Source of the DNA: Corydoras sp. C115
Taxonomy: Eukaryota; Chordata; Actinopteri; Siluriformes; Callichthyidae
DNA length: 64,000 nucleotides
Direction: 5' to 3'
Assembly (NCBI GenBank): GCA_019802505.1
Contig: JAFMOC010000377.1
Span: forward strand, 217,890 to 281,889
Numbering within the stretch: position 1 is the stretch's first letter; each line of letters begins with the position of its first letter. The notes beneath the pieces are model-generated. The model ran no database searches. It was not told where the DNA came from and saw nothing but the letters and a program-made list of their open reading frames with translations. This document shows positions 10,242 through 21,231 of the stretch, in pieces. A program made the position numbers and the translations under genes.

Positions 10242-10385
10242 ATATGGGGCAATTTAGAGCATTTAATTTACCTTGAATCCATGTTTTTTGGACTGTGGGA
10301 GGAAACCGGAGAACCTGAAGGAAACCCATGCAGACGTGGGGAGAACACGGAAACTCCACCCAGATTGGGATTTGAACCTGGATTA
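10094..10385 (-). mobile_element. V-SINE with (AC)n
   Basis: Minus-strand copy whose GT/AC stretch has grown to a pure AC run at about 10207-10238. Confidence 0.8.
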
Positions 10386-10401
10386 GGATTCTTACCTGGA
10401 T

Positions 10402-10706
10402 TAATCCTCTATTAGGGTCGCAGGGGGGTTCCCCATGCCCATCCAGGGGAGAACGTTTCGGGCGCTGGGCAGATACACCCAGGACAGGATGCCAATATAT
10501 CACTGGACACACACTCACTCACACAGACACACACTCTATATGGGGCAATTTAGAGCATTTAATCGACCTTGATTCATGTTTTTTGGACTGTGGGAGGAAA
10601 CCGGAGGAACCCGGAGGAAACCCATGCAGACGCGGGAAGAACATGGAAACTCCACCCAGATTGGGATCCGAACCTAGATCCGCAGAGCTGAGAGGAGAAC
10701 ATGCTA
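10402..10706 (-). mobile_element. V-SINE
   Basis: Minus-strand copy in tandem with the preceding one and about 90 percent similar by eye, ending in the head at AACATGCTA. Confidence 0.8.
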
Positions 10707-10928
10707 AACGCATTCTAGCTGAACATGCTACTCAGCTGTTAGTCCAAGTCCTCAGCCTATCCCGGCTCTCTTACTGTAATGTGTTGCTTGCTCCCAGCTC
10801 ACACAATCAGGTCTCTACAACTGATTCCAAACACGGCATTCCAACTTGTCCTCAACCAACTCAAGTGAAGTCATGTGACTCCATTACTTCTCTCTCTCTT
10901 CATTGGCTCCCTGTAGCTCCCTTTACTC
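10707..10928 (+). mobile_element. L2-like LINE fragment
   Basis: It translates to LVQVLSLSRLSYCNVLLA, the conserved region after the reverse transcriptase domain of L2-type LINEs. It matches the better copy at 55.39-55.58 kb, including CATTGGCTCCCTGTAGCT. Confidence 0.7.
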
Positions 10929-11018
10929 CAGATTCTCCGGTTTCCTCCCACAGTTCAAAAACATGGATTCAAGGTCAATTAAATGCTCTAAATTGCCCTT
11001 ATATAGTCAGTATATATA

Positions 11019-11065
<47 letters not shown>

Positions 11066-11110
11066 TAGTAGAGTAGTAGAGGATTAAGTGGAAGATAATG
11101 AATGAATGAA
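10929..11110 (+). mobile_element. V-SINE fragment with (GT)n
   Basis: A 5'-truncated copy from the end of the V-domain. The GT stretch expanded to about 32 bp of GT followed by GA (11021-11064), and the downstream half was lost before the tail. Confidence 0.75.
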
Positions 11111-11174
11111 TTAATTAATTAATTAATGCAAAACAAATACCACATGTACCTTATTAATTAATTGATTCATTAAG

Positions 11175-11525
11175 GGGCGGCACGGTGGCTTAGTGATTAG
11201 CACGTTCGCCTTCAGCGCTAGGGATTCCTGGTTCGAATCCCCATCTGGGTGGAGTTTCCATGTTCTCCCCGTGTCCGCGTGGGTTTCCTCCAGGTTCTCC
11301 GGTTTCCTCCCACAGTCCAAAAACATGGATCAAGTCAATTGAATTCTCAAAATTGCCCCATATAGAGTGTGTTTGTGTGAGTGAGTGTGTGCCCAGCGAT
11401 GGATTGGCGCCCTGTCCTGGGTGTATCTGCCCAGAGCCCGAGTCGTTCTCCCCTGGATGGGCATGGGGAACCCCACCGCGACCCTAAAAGAGGATAAAGC
11501 GGGAGATAATGAATGAATGAATGAA
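11175..11525 (+). mobile_element. V-SINE, full length, young
   Basis: Reference-quality copy bracketed by the perfect 12-bp target-site duplication TGATTCATTAAG (11163-11174 and 11526-11537). Confidence 0.92.
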
Positions 11526-11582
11526 TGATTCATTAAGTTTCTAACCCACTTCTCCTGATCAGGGTCATTTAAGGTAAAGCAT

Positions 11583-11587
<5 letters not shown>

Positions 11588-11637
<50 letters not shown>
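11588..11637. repeat. (AC)n microsatellite
   Basis: About 50 bp of pure AC, not visibly attached to a SINE. Confidence 0.95.
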
Positions 11638-11639
<2 letters not shown>

Positions 11640-11783
11640 TATTTACACTATTTACAGAGTGTGAGCAATTTAGTATATCTAATTCACTCAGGAAATAAAA
11701 ATATGGAGAACATACCAACAAATCATGTTAGTAATTATTGCACTTATTAATTGCAGTAATTATTTTTACTATATTGCATTAAG

Positions 11784-12109
11784 GGCGCCACGGTGGCTTA
11801 GTGGTTAGCACGTTCGCCTCTCAGCACTCTCAGAGTTTCCATGTTCTCCCCGTGTCCGCGTGGGTTTCCTCTGGGTTCTCCGGTTTCCTCCCACAGTCCA
11901 AAAACATGGATCAAGTCAATTGAATTCTCAAAATTGCCCCATATAGAGTGTGTCTGTGTGAGTGAGTGTGTACCCAGTGATGGATTGGCGCCCTGTCCTG
12001 GGTCTATCTGCCCAGCGCCCGAGACGTTCTCCCCTGGATGGGCATGGGGAACCCCACCGCGACCCTAATAGAGGATAAAGCGGAAGATAATGAATGAATG
12101 AATGAATGA
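11784..12109 (+). mobile_element. V-SINE with head deletion
   Basis: Target-site duplication ATATTGCATTAA on both sides. The B-box segment is deleted (CAGCACTCTCAGAGTTTCC). Confidence 0.88.
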
Positions 12110-12156
12110 ATATTGCATTAATGATCAATTTTTTTATGTTAACACAATCACATGAT

Positions 12157-12486
12157 ACATCCATCCATTATCTTCCGCTTTATCCTCTACTAGGGTCGTA
12201 AAGGGGTTCCCCAAACCCATCCAGGGGAGAACGTTTCAGGCGCTCAGTCTGGGCACACTTTTCTCTGGGCACACACTCACTCACACAAACACACTCTATA
12301 TGGGCCAATTTGGAGAAGTCAATTGACCTTGATCCATGTTTTTAGATTGTGGGAGGAAACCGGAGAACCCGGAGGAAACCCACATGGACACGGGGACAAC
12401 ATGGAAACTCCATCCAGATTGGGATTCAAACCGGGAATCCCTAGTGCTGAGAGGAGAACGTGCTAACCACTAAACCACCGTGCAAC
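12157..12486 (-). mobile_element. V-SINE
   Basis: Minus-strand copy with tail CATCCATCCATT. A stretch around 12240-12265 is replaced by CTCAGTCTGGGCACACTTTT. Confidence 0.8.
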
Positions 12487-12597
12487 CCCACTTCCAGACA
12501 TGCATTTCCTTATTAAAGCATTTAACCAATCACATTTCAGCATCATTGATGTGGTGCCCCGGTAGCACCACTAGTACCTAGGTGTGGAACAACCTCT

Positions 12598-12929
12598 GTT
12601 CTGCTTAATCCTCTACTAGGGTCAAGGCGGGGTTTCCTATGTCCATCCAGAGGAGAACGTTTCGGGCACTGGGCAGATACACCCAGGACAGGACGCCAAT
12701 CTATCGCTGGGCACATACTCAGACACAAACACACACAGTATGGGGCAATTTGGATAATTCAAATGACCTTGATCCATGTTTTTGGACTGTGGGAGGAAAC
12801 CTGAGAACCCAGAGGAAACCCATGTGGACACGGGGAGAACATGGAAACTCCACCCAGATTGGGATTTGAACCGGGAATCCCTAGTGCTGAGAGGAGAACA
12901 TGCCAACCACTAAGCCACCGTGCCACCCT
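12598..12929 (-). mobile_element. V-SINE
   Basis: Minus-strand copy lacking the tetranucleotide tail, with the head ending at GCCACCGTGCCACCC. Confidence 0.8.
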
Positions 12930-13068
12930 GGTAGAGAATTCAATTTTTTTTTACCAGTAAACAAAGAAATACACAATTTATATCAAATAAACCAATAAAA
13001 ATAAATCTCCGTCACACTAGACCATCTGATTAGCTCTCCATGTTTTTAAAAATCACAGAAAAGCAAAG

Positions 13069-14187
13069 ATGGATGACGAAGAAGACGACTTTTCGCATCT
13101 GCTGGACGATCGGGTATCCTGAAAAGTGGCTGCAGATCCTCGTGCGAGGTTCTTATCTGTAATATCCACTATAGAACCCGCCGCACGTCTCACCGGGTTG
13201 GTTTTAACCTTCCATCCCTATGAAAATAATCCTCAGGTCCAGCAGGGATGTTGCGTTCATGCGATTCAGTGAGTATATCAGTATGCATGGCGCCGTTCTG
13301 GCATGTTTCCTACACGCCTGCATCTCTTGGAAGAAAGTCAAGTTTGCAGCTGCGCCGCCGAATAATTCATGCCTCCCTACATCCTGCACCTGGGCCGAGC
13401 CACAGGTAGTTGATGAAGTGACGGTGCCAAGCGTTCCAACTGGCAAAAACAATGCGCAGCTGGCAGGAGTCATCACGCTCCATATGCCATCACCATCTTG
13501 CCATTTGTTCATAGTGGGGCATTTGGGGGGGGGCTGGGGAGCGTGCCAGAAGTTTTCCTTGCGTGCCAACTTAACCCGACTCGTATTGTTACCATTTCTG
13601 ATCCCCTGCGGACTGCTAATACGCGAAAAAACCTTCACACAATCAGTGCGTTCTTTGAAAAGTCCATGCCATGCAGAAAAGAAGGTGATGACGGATGAAT
13701 ATGTTTCACCTTTAAAAATAAACGGAAAAGAACCCAGTCTGGCGTCGAGCCTGATCGTGGCAGATGCGCAGCCTTGGCGTTACGATTGTCCTCCAGACAC
13801 CCTAGCGATCTTTGTTCCTCCTATTCCTCGTTGCGTCTCCAGAAGAATGGTGCCAAAACCGAAAATTAGTCGACAGCGTCAAGCCGAACGCAAAATTCCG
13901 CTTCCTGAGGATCATCAGCAACCAGAACGTGGGTGAAGTAACAGCTCTGGTCTTTGGGTATCCGGTCTGCAGGAGGCGACCGTTTGCTGGCGATGCTTCT
14001 CCTCAAACTGGAGGGGAGCGACTAAGACAAAGCTTCCAGGTTGCTGGAACATGCCATTCTCGTTCGCAGCGGAGGGGTTTAGGGACGGGAAAACTTTTTG
14101 AACGAGTGCCATCTCTGCGCCATCCTTATCTGAGGCCCGCGACTGCCAGCTGGTGGCTGAATGTGCCCGTGCTGCGAGTCGCTGCCA
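13069..14187 (+). pseudogene. Unidentified coding-like block, frame-broken
   Basis: This GC- and CpG-richer block stands out from its surroundings. An ATG at 13069 opens an acidic 17-codon stretch (MDDEEDDFSHLLDDRVS) that stops at once. Later, open stretches change frame. About 13480-13695 reads FGGGLGSVPEVFLACQLNP, 13680-13935 is a 2-frame open stretch with KINGKEPSLASS, and 13812-14187 is open in the third frame. No family is recognised. It looks like a once-coding sequence with indels, for example a processed pseudogene or an old DNA-transposon or viral gene. A minus-strand origin is not excluded. A homopolymer G run at about 13526 may be one frameshift site. Confidence 0.3.
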
Positions 14188-16440
14188 ACGGTACCGTTGC
14201 CAACAGCTTGTTAAGGTGGGAAATTCTTCCCATGTTGCCTAGAAATTATACGCATATCAAACAAACGGACTATTAGTGCTGTCAACAATTTATTTTTGAT
14301 TATTAAAGATGTCCGTGTAACATTCTTTCAATAGAATGTCTCAGTATAATTTGGAATTCTTCCCGTATGGAACTGAGAGTAGGGACTCTTAGTGGGACTC
14401 TTTAGTAGGGACTCTTCTCTGGTTCTTCTCCAGAATTTGGTTCTCACTTGCTGGTTTAGTTCATTTTTAGGGTTTAAGTTCTGAGCCTTATACAATGTTC
14501 TGTCTCTATCTATGTTCTGTTGTCAACCAGCATAGACAATTGATAGAGGGGCAACTATACAAACAGACCCAATAATGTAGCAATGTCCCAGCGCTGAAGC
14601 TCAGGAGTTATTGGCAACAATTATTGGCTTTCAGGTATTTATTTCCCACTTAATCCTCAATTAGGGTTGCGAGGGATTATCCCTGCCCACCCAGGGGAGA
14701 GCCGTAATACATAATTAGGTTACCAATGCGAATCTGAAATGTATTGCAAAAAAATAAGTACTGACAGTACTGGTGCCAACAGCTTGTTAAGGTGGGAAAT
14801 GTATCCCATGTTGCCAGGAATTTATAGGCATATCAACGCGTCGGTTTCCAAAAAACAGACTATTAGGGCTGTCATCAATTTTTTTTTATTATTAAAGATG
14901 TCATTCTTTTTATAGAAAGTTTCATTATAATTTTGAATTCTTCCCATATGGGGTGAGAGGTTTAGTAAGGTCTCAGCTGCAAGGGTTTCTGTATCTTTGG
15001 AAGAACTTCCACAGGTTCTTATCTAGAATTTGGTTCTCACTTGCTGTTTTAGTTCGATTTTAGGGTCCGAGTTCAGAGTTCTAAACAATGTTTTGTCTCT
15101 ATGTTCTGATGCCAACCAGGTAGTGGTGCATAGACAATTGATAGAGGGGCAACTATACCCACAGACCCAAAAATGTAGCAACGTCCCAACGCTGAAGCTC
15201 AGGAGTTCTGAGCTTATATATCCTCAGCACTGGAAACAATTATTGACTTTCAGGTATTTATTTCCCATTTAATCCTGGATTAGGGTTGTGAGGGATTATC
15301 CCTGCCCAACCAGGAGAGAACTTTAATACATAATTAGGTTACCAATGCGAATCTGAAATGTATTGGAAAAGAATAAGTATTAAGCAACAGAAATACTCAA
15401 GTATTGCCAATGGTACTGGTGCAAACAGTTTGTTAAGGTGGGAAATTTTTCCCATGTTGCCAAGAAATTGGCATGTTTCCAAAGAACAGACTATTATGGC
15501 TATCATCATTCATTCATTCATTCATTCATTATCTCCCGCTTTATCCTATATTAGGGTCGCGGTGGGGTTCCTTATGCCCATCCAGGGGAGAACGTTTGGG
15601 CGCTGGGCAGATAGACCCAGGAAAGGGCGCCAATCCATCGCTGGGCACACACTCACTCACACAGACACACTCTATATGGGGCAATTTTGAGAATTCAATT
15701 GACTTGATCCATGTTTTTGGACTGTGGGAGGAAACCGGACAACCCGGAGGAAACCCTCGTAGACATGGGGAGAACATGGAAACTTCACACTGATTGGGAT
15801 TCGAACCAGGAATCCCTAGCCCCGAGAAGCGAACGTGCTAACCACTAAGCCACCGCTAACCCTAACCCTGGCTGTCATCAATTTTTAGCATTAAAGATGT
15901 CATTCTTTCCATAGAAAGTTTCATTATAATTTGGAATTCTTCCCGTACGAGTGAGAGGTTTAGTAGGGACTCTGAGTTTCTGTACCTTTGGAAGAACTTC
16001 CACAGGTTCTTCTCAAGAATGTGGTTCTCACTTGCTGTTTTAGTTTGTTAGGGTCCGAATTCTGAGCTGTATGCAAGCTTTTGAATCCGCCAGGTAGCCG
16101 TGCGTAGACAATTGATAGAGCGGCGATTATACACACACACCCAATAATGTAGCAACATCCCAGCGCTGAAGCTCAGGAGTTCTGAGCTTATATATCCTCA
16201 GCACTGGAGCCAATTATTGGCTTTCAGGAATTTTTTCCCACTTAACCCTCGATTAGGGTTGCGATTGATTATCCCTGTCCATCCAGGGGAGAACCTAAGC
16301 CTAATTATTGGATCGCAGCACTGTCCAGCCACTGGCATCATGTTACATTAACCTGTTTTGAAACCAATAAATACATAATTAGGTTAACAATGCGGATCTG
16401 AAACATATTGGAAAAAATAAGTATTGAGCAACAGAAATAC
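14188..16440. repeat. Three tandem units of about 600 bp
   Basis: The landmark CAACAGCTTGTTAAGGTGGG (with variants) recurs at about 14200, 14778 and 15422. Each time it is followed by CCCATGTTGCC, AATAGA-type stretches, GGTTCTCACTTGCTG, GACAATTGATAGAG and CAGCGCTGAAGCTCAGGAGT. Each unit also carries a short inverted V-SINE tail piece (CTTAATCC..ATTAGGGTTG). The third unit is split by a full SINE. The array starts exactly where the unidentified block ends. Confidence 0.75.
15504..15855 (-). mobile_element. V-SINE, full length
   Basis: Minus-strand copy inserted in the third 600-bp unit at GGCTATCATC / GGCTGTCATC, which flank it as an imperfect target-site duplication. Confidence 0.85.
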
Positions 16441-16870
16441 TCAAGTATTCAAGTTCAAGTTCAAGTTATTTATTTCTATAGCGCTTTTTACAACAGTACA
16501 TTGTAACAAAGCAGCTTTACAGAATGAAAAGCCTTTAATCCCCCAAAGAGCAAGCCGAAGCGACAGTGGCAAGAAAAAACTCCCTGTTATGTTGTTATTT
16601 AAGGAAGAAACCTTGGGAGGACCAAGACTCAGTGGGGGACTCATCCTCCTTGAGCAGCCGGGCAGCAACAACAATGTAGGACACTAATGTACAGATATTA
16701 AACAAATGGAAAAACTAACAACTGGAAAACTATATGTGAGTCCATTAGGGGGCGTCCTGCAGGACCGCCAGTCCAATTGATATTCAGGTTCCATCCAGTA
16801 TTCGTCAGCAAAGCTATGGATGAAGATCTCCAGGAAGCCGGTCACACCTCAAAAGAAACAAACAAGGACG
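16441..16870 (+). mobile_element. Widespread fish interspersed repeat (class unsure)
   Basis: It begins with TTCAAGTT repeats and then TTATTTCTATAGCGCTTTTT, AAAGCAGCTTTACAGAA, GAGCAAGCCGAAGCGACAGT and AACCTTGGGAGGACCAAGAC. Sequences of this type are scattered through otophysan fish genomes. No coding capacity or terminal repeats are visible. Confidence 0.5.
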
Positions 16871-17039
16871 GCAGTTAGAGCTAATAATTAAGCACGACAT
16901 TTAATTAAGTATTGGTACTAAGGTTGCCAAGTGTCCTGTAAAATATGTAATCGTCCCGTATTTGGCAAATAAATGATGTGTCCTTTACTAGTTCAATGCA
17001 ATTTGTCCAGTATTTCCGATAAACATGTCTTACATACAT

Positions 17040-17078
17040 GGGCGGCACGGTGGCTTAGTGGTTAGCACGTTCGCCTCA
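17040..17078 (+). mobile_element. V-SINE head only
   Basis: Just the A-box end (GGGCGGCACGG to CGTTCGCCT), joined directly to CATTATTTCGGATTCGC. That segment is also present at 18360 and 42176. Confidence 0.75.
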
Positions 17079-17106
17079 TTATTTCGGATTCGCTTATTAA
17101 AACCAT

Positions 17107-17109
17107 ATG

Positions 17110-17160
<51 letters not shown>
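17107..17160. repeat. (ATT)n microsatellite
   Basis: Seventeen or more ATT units directly before a SINE head, the same order as at 18.4 and 42.2 kb. Confidence 0.95.
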
Positions 17161-17514
17161 GCGGCACGGTGGCTTAGTGGTTAGCACGTTCGCCTCTCAG
17201 CACTAGGGATTCCCGATTCGAATCCCCATCTGGGTGGAGTTTCCATGTTCTCCCCGTGTCCGTGTAGGTTTCCTCCGGGTTCTCCGGTTTCCTTCCACAG
17301 TCCAAAAACATGGATCAAGTCAATTGAATTCTCAAAATTGCCCCATATAGAGTGTGTCTGTGTGAGTGAGTGTGTGCCCAGCGATGGATTGGCACCCTGT
17401 CCTGGGTGTATCTGCCCAGCGCCCGAAACGTTCTCCCCTGGATGGGCATGGGGAACCCCACCGCGACCCTAATAGAGGATAAAGCAGGAGATAATCAATG
17501 AATGAATGAATGAA
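17161..17514 (+). mobile_element. V-SINE, full length
   Basis: Complete copy. The flanking sequence CTTACATACAT occurs before the head fragment (about 17030) and after this tail (about 17518), so the whole 17040-17515 composite sits in one insertion site. Confidence 0.85.
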
Positions 17515-17693
17515 TGTCTTACATACATCAATACAACACTATTGGCCTAAATAATCTGCTACAAAAGAGAAAAGATGAAAGAAATCAGTGACGGTAGTTA
17601 ATTTTTTTTTTTTATTGAATGACTGCACAGGATTTTACCTTTAATGATCTTTAGTAGAACTGGATTTAAGCTAAATACTAGGTTAATTTTACC

Positions 17694-17812
17694 TGGTGGA
17701 GTTTCCATGTTCTCCCCGTGTATGTGTCGGTTTCCTCCGGGTTCTCTGGTTTCCTCCCACAGTCCAAAAACATGGATTCAAGGTCATTTGAATTCTCTAA
17801 ATTACCTCATAT

Positions 17813-17864
<52 letters not shown>

Positions 17865-18006
17865 CCCAGTGATAGTGATAGTGATGGCACCCTGTCCTGG
17901 GTGTATCTGCCCAGCACCCGAAACGTTCTCCCCTGGATTGACTTGGGGAACGCCCCCCCCCCCCGCGACCCTAATAGAGGATAAAGCGGAAGATAATGGA
18001 TGGATG
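17694..18006 (+). mobile_element. V-SINE, 5'-truncated, with (GT)n
   Basis: It starts at TGGTGGAGTTTCC. The GT stretch expanded to about 45 bp at 17815-17861, and there is an 11-C run at about 17947. Confidence 0.8.
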
Positions 18007-18024
18007 AATTTTATGATGTAAGCC

Positions 18025-18255
18025 GGGGCAGCATTGTGGCTTAGTGGTTAGCATGTTCTCCTCTCAGCGCTGGGGATTCCTGGTTTGAATCTCAATCTGG
18101 GTGGAGTTTCCATGTTCTTTCTGTGTCCACGTGGGTTTTCTCCGGGTTCTTCGTTTTTCTCCAACAGCTCAAAAACATGGATTCAAGGTAAATTGACTGC
18201 TCTGAATTGCCCCTATATGGTGTGTGGTTGTGTGTGTGAGAGTGAGTAAGTGAAA
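18025..18255 (+). mobile_element. V-SINE, 3'-truncated
   Basis: Head, V-domain and AATTGCCCC segment are present; the copy stops after GTGTGAGAGTGAGTAAGTG. Its 3' part is shared with 41510-41610. Confidence 0.75.
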
Positions 18256-18393
18256 TTTTTTGGACTATAACTATATCGTTATATATATAGACACTATACA
18301 TTTTTTCTTATAAATAATTCAGAACCTTTTTACCACTGACACATTTTGTCACATTGTGTCATTATTTCGGATTCGCTTATTAAAACTATATGA

Positions 18394-18432
<39 letters not shown>
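18165..18432 (+). repeat. Segmental duplicate of 41.5-42.25 kb (empty site)
   Basis: The segment from CAAAAACATGGATTCAAGGT through TTTTTGGACTATAACTATAT, AATAATTCAGAACCTTTTTA and ATTTCGGATT to (ATT)n matches 41.5-42.25 kb in order. Here ATATAGAC occurs once (18285-18292), while the other copy has a 408-bp element inserted at that site. Confidence 0.85.
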
Positions 18433-18433
<1 letters not shown>

Positions 18434-18781
18434 GCGGCACGGTGGCTTAATGGTTAGCACGTTCGCCTCTCAGCGCTAGGGATTCCCGGTTCGAATCCCC
18501 ATCTGCGTGGAGTTTCCATGTTCTCCTCCGTGTCTGCGTGGGTTTCCTCCGGGTTCTCCGGTTTCCTCCCACAGTCCAAAAACATGGATCAAGTCAATTG
18601 AGTTCTACAAATTGCCCCATATAGAGTGTGTCTGTGTGAGTGAGTGTGTGCCCAGCGATGGATTGGCACCCTGTCCTGGGTCTATCTGCCCAGCGCCCGG
18701 AACGTTCTCCCCTGGATGGGCATGGGGAACCCCACCGCGACCCTAATAGAGGATAAAGCGGGAGATAATGAATGAATGAAT
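18433..18781 (+). mobile_element. V-SINE, full length
   Basis: Complete copy following (ATT)n, with tail AATGAATGAATAT. Confidence 0.88.
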
Positions 18782-18896
18782 ATTATGAACTGTATAATAT
18801 AATAATATTATTACTACTATTATAAACGCATGTTATACTAATATTATTATTATTATTGTTGCTATTATTAATAATATTATAAACCGTATGATATAA

Positions 18897-18936
<40 letters not shown>

Positions 18937-19082
18937 AACCGTATGGTATATTATTATTACAATTAATATTATGAACTGTATAATATAATAATATTATTAT
19001 TACTATTATAAACGCATGTTATACTAATATTATTATTATTATTGTTGCTATTATTAATAATATTATAAACCGTATGATATAA

Positions 19083-19134
<52 letters not shown>

Positions 19135-19160
19135 GTTGTTGTTGTTATTATTATTATAAA
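18782..19160. repeat. (ATT)n-rich direct duplication
   Basis: TATTATGAACTGTATAATAT through TATTATAAACCGTATGATAT occurs at about 18780-18895 and again at about 18967-19080, each followed by long (ATT)n. It is a local duplication of about 185-bp period. Confidence 0.8.
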
Positions 19161-19174
19161 CCGTATAAATTAAT

Positions 19175-19274
19175 ATTATCTCTCGGCATTAACTTGGACT
19201 GTATAATGGTTCCGTTAGCGTTCAGTTTCTACCCGGAGCGTTAAAGCCACGTACACGGTCGTCTGTGGCTGTAG
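19175..19274 (+). other. Candidate untranslated first exon of ACSF3
   Basis: A non-repetitive stretch after the ATT repeats ends in CTGTGGCTGTAG and is followed by GTAAGAGCAG, a strong splice-donor match at 19275. It lies 4.0 kb upstream of the first coding exon, which starts with its own splice acceptor at 23275, so an upstream exon must exist. The 5' end and promoter are not visible, and other donors cannot be excluded. Confidence 0.35.
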
Positions 19275-19614
19275 GTAAGAGCAGGTTGAAGGAGCTTTAA
19301 AACTTTTACTTTTATTTTTGCAAAACGAAGTAAATTCTAACAATTAAAACATAAATCATTTGATCTGCGTGTCCTCATCGATCCAGCCATTTATTTACGC
19401 GTGCTTTATTCTAACGCTTATGTGAGATGCTACACTGCAGCTATATTATTATATTATTTTATTATTAATAATAATAATAATAATAATAATACGAGCATGT
19501 TTATTTCATTAAATTGTATATATTGTAACGTACGTAAGTGCTAATAATAAATGTTACTATCAAGCAGATTTGTTAGACTAGTGATAACATTCATTCATTA
19601 ATTCGTTTTTTAAT
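19275..19614. other. AT-rich single-copy DNA
   Basis: Contains a short (AAT)n near 19470-19490. Nothing else is recognisable. Confidence 0.5.
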
Positions 19615-20397
19615 AAATGGGGCAATTAAGACCTCTCCGTTTACCTTAAATCCATGTCTTTGGACCGTGGAGAACTGGAGAACCCGGAGGAATCACACGG
19701 ACACGGGGAGAACATGCCCATCCATGCCACAAACACACACTACATGGGGCAATTTATCTTGAATTCATGTTTTTGGACTGTGCAAGGAGACACGGAGAGA
19801 CACGGAGAGAACATGTCTCACACACACACACACTATATTGGGCAATTTAGAGCATTCAGTTTACCTTGAATCCAAGTTTTTGAACCGTGCAAGGAAACCC
19901 GGAGAGACACGGAGAGAACATGTTTCTCTCACACACACACACACACACACACTATATTGGGCAAGTTCCCCATGCCCGTCCATGCTACAAACACACACTA
20001 TATGGGGCAATTTAGAGCATTAGATTTACCTTGAATCCATGTTTTTGGACTGTAAGAGGAAACACACGCTGGCACGGAGAGAACCTGTATTACACAGACA
20101 CTGCTGGGCACACACAAACACACTCTATATGGGGCAATTTAGAGCATTAGATTTACCTTGAATCCATGTCTTTGGACTGTACGAGGAAACACACGCTGGC
20201 ATGGAGAGAACCTGTATTACACAGACACTGCTGGGCACACACAAACACTCTATATATGGGGCAATTTGGAGCATTCAGTTTACTTTAAATCCATGTTTTT
20301 GGACTGTGGGAGGAAAGTGGAGAACCCGGGGAAACCCACGCGGACACGGGGAGAACATGGAAACTCCATGAATCCCCAGCGCTGAGAGGAGAACATT
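19615..20397 (-). repeat. Irregular array of V-SINE middle segments
   Basis: Five or more minus-strand partial copies of the AAATTGCCCCATATAG plus V-domain segment follow each other. A clear 128-bp step links GAGGAAACACACGCTGGCA at about 20056 and 20184. Units gained CACACAC runs and lost the rest of the SINE. Confidence 0.7.
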
Positions 20398-20696
20398 CCT
20401 GGTTCGAATCCCCATCTGGGTGGAGTTCCCATGTTCTCCCCGTGTCCACGTGGGTTTCCTCCGGGTTCTCCGGTTTCCTCGCACAGTCAAAAACATGGAT
20501 CAAGTCAATTGAATTCTCCAAATTGCCCCATATAGAGTGTGTCTGTGTGAGTGAGTGTGTGCCCAGCGATGGATTGGTGCCCTGTCCTGGGTGTATCTGC
20601 CCAGTGCCCGAAACGTTCTCCCCTGGATGGGCATGGGGAACCCCACCGCGACCCTAATAGAGGATAAAGCGGGAGATAATGAATGAATGAATGAAC
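20398..20696 (+). mobile_element. V-SINE, head-truncated
   Basis: It starts at the B box (CTGGTTCGAATCCCC), is otherwise complete, and faces the preceding minus-strand array. Confidence 0.82.
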
Positions 20697-20728
20697 ACGA
20701 TGGGGTGAATCAAACACAAAAATCAAAT

Positions 20729-20914
20729 ATTACATTTAGCAGACACTTTTATCTGAAGCGACTTACATAGCGAGCCAGTGGGGGGCGCCCCGGAGCAATG
20801 AGGGTTAAGGATCTTGCTCAAGGACCCACATTGGTAACTTCAGTGGACCTGGGATTTGAACCCCCAACCTTCAGATTGATAGCCCAACACCCTGAACACT
20901 GAGCTGCCACACCC
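20729..20914 (-). mobile_element. tRNA-derived SINE with L2-type tail
   Basis: Minus-strand copy: tail ACATTTAGCAGACACTTTTA, body AAGGATCTTGCTCAAGGACC, B box (complement) GGGATTTGAACCC and head GAGCTGCCACACCC. It abuts an L2 fragment. Confidence 0.65.
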
Positions 20915-20915
20915 T

Positions 20916-21228
20916 CAACTCAAGAGAAGTCATGTGACTCAATTTCTCCTCTCTCATTGGCTGCCTGTAGCTGTTGCATTCAGTACAAGACACTGACTCT
21001 GACCTACAGGACAATCTCTGGATCTGCCCCCTCTTACCTTCACTCTATATTTCCAAAATACACTCCGACTCGTTCATGATGAATGTGGCCTGGGGATTCA
21101 ACCTCACCGTGGTGCTGATTCTCACTCTGTAGTGTTCTCCACTGCTAAACAGTGGAACCATCTTCTCTGTCTGTAAGGCGGAGTCACTTAACATCTTTAA
21201 AGATAATTTTTAATTTAATTTTACTACT
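20916..21228 (+). mobile_element. L2-like LINE 3' fragment (split)
   Basis: It matches 55.53-55.83 kb (CTCATTGGCTGCCTGTAGCT, CTTACCTTCACTCT, AAAATACACTCCGACTCGTT). It is interrupted by two V-SINEs and resumes at 21946-22024 with the LINE tail (TTTGTAAGTCACTTTTAATA). Confidence 0.75.
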
Positions 21229-21231
21229 GGC

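Noticed and set aside
13220..13936. 238-codon frame as an intact gene
   Set aside because: No recognised domain, equally long stretches open in other frames and on the minus strand; treated as an unidentified broken block instead.
15853..15872. CTAACCCTAACCCT, telomere-like
   Set aside because: Only two units at a SINE junction; no interstitial telomere array.
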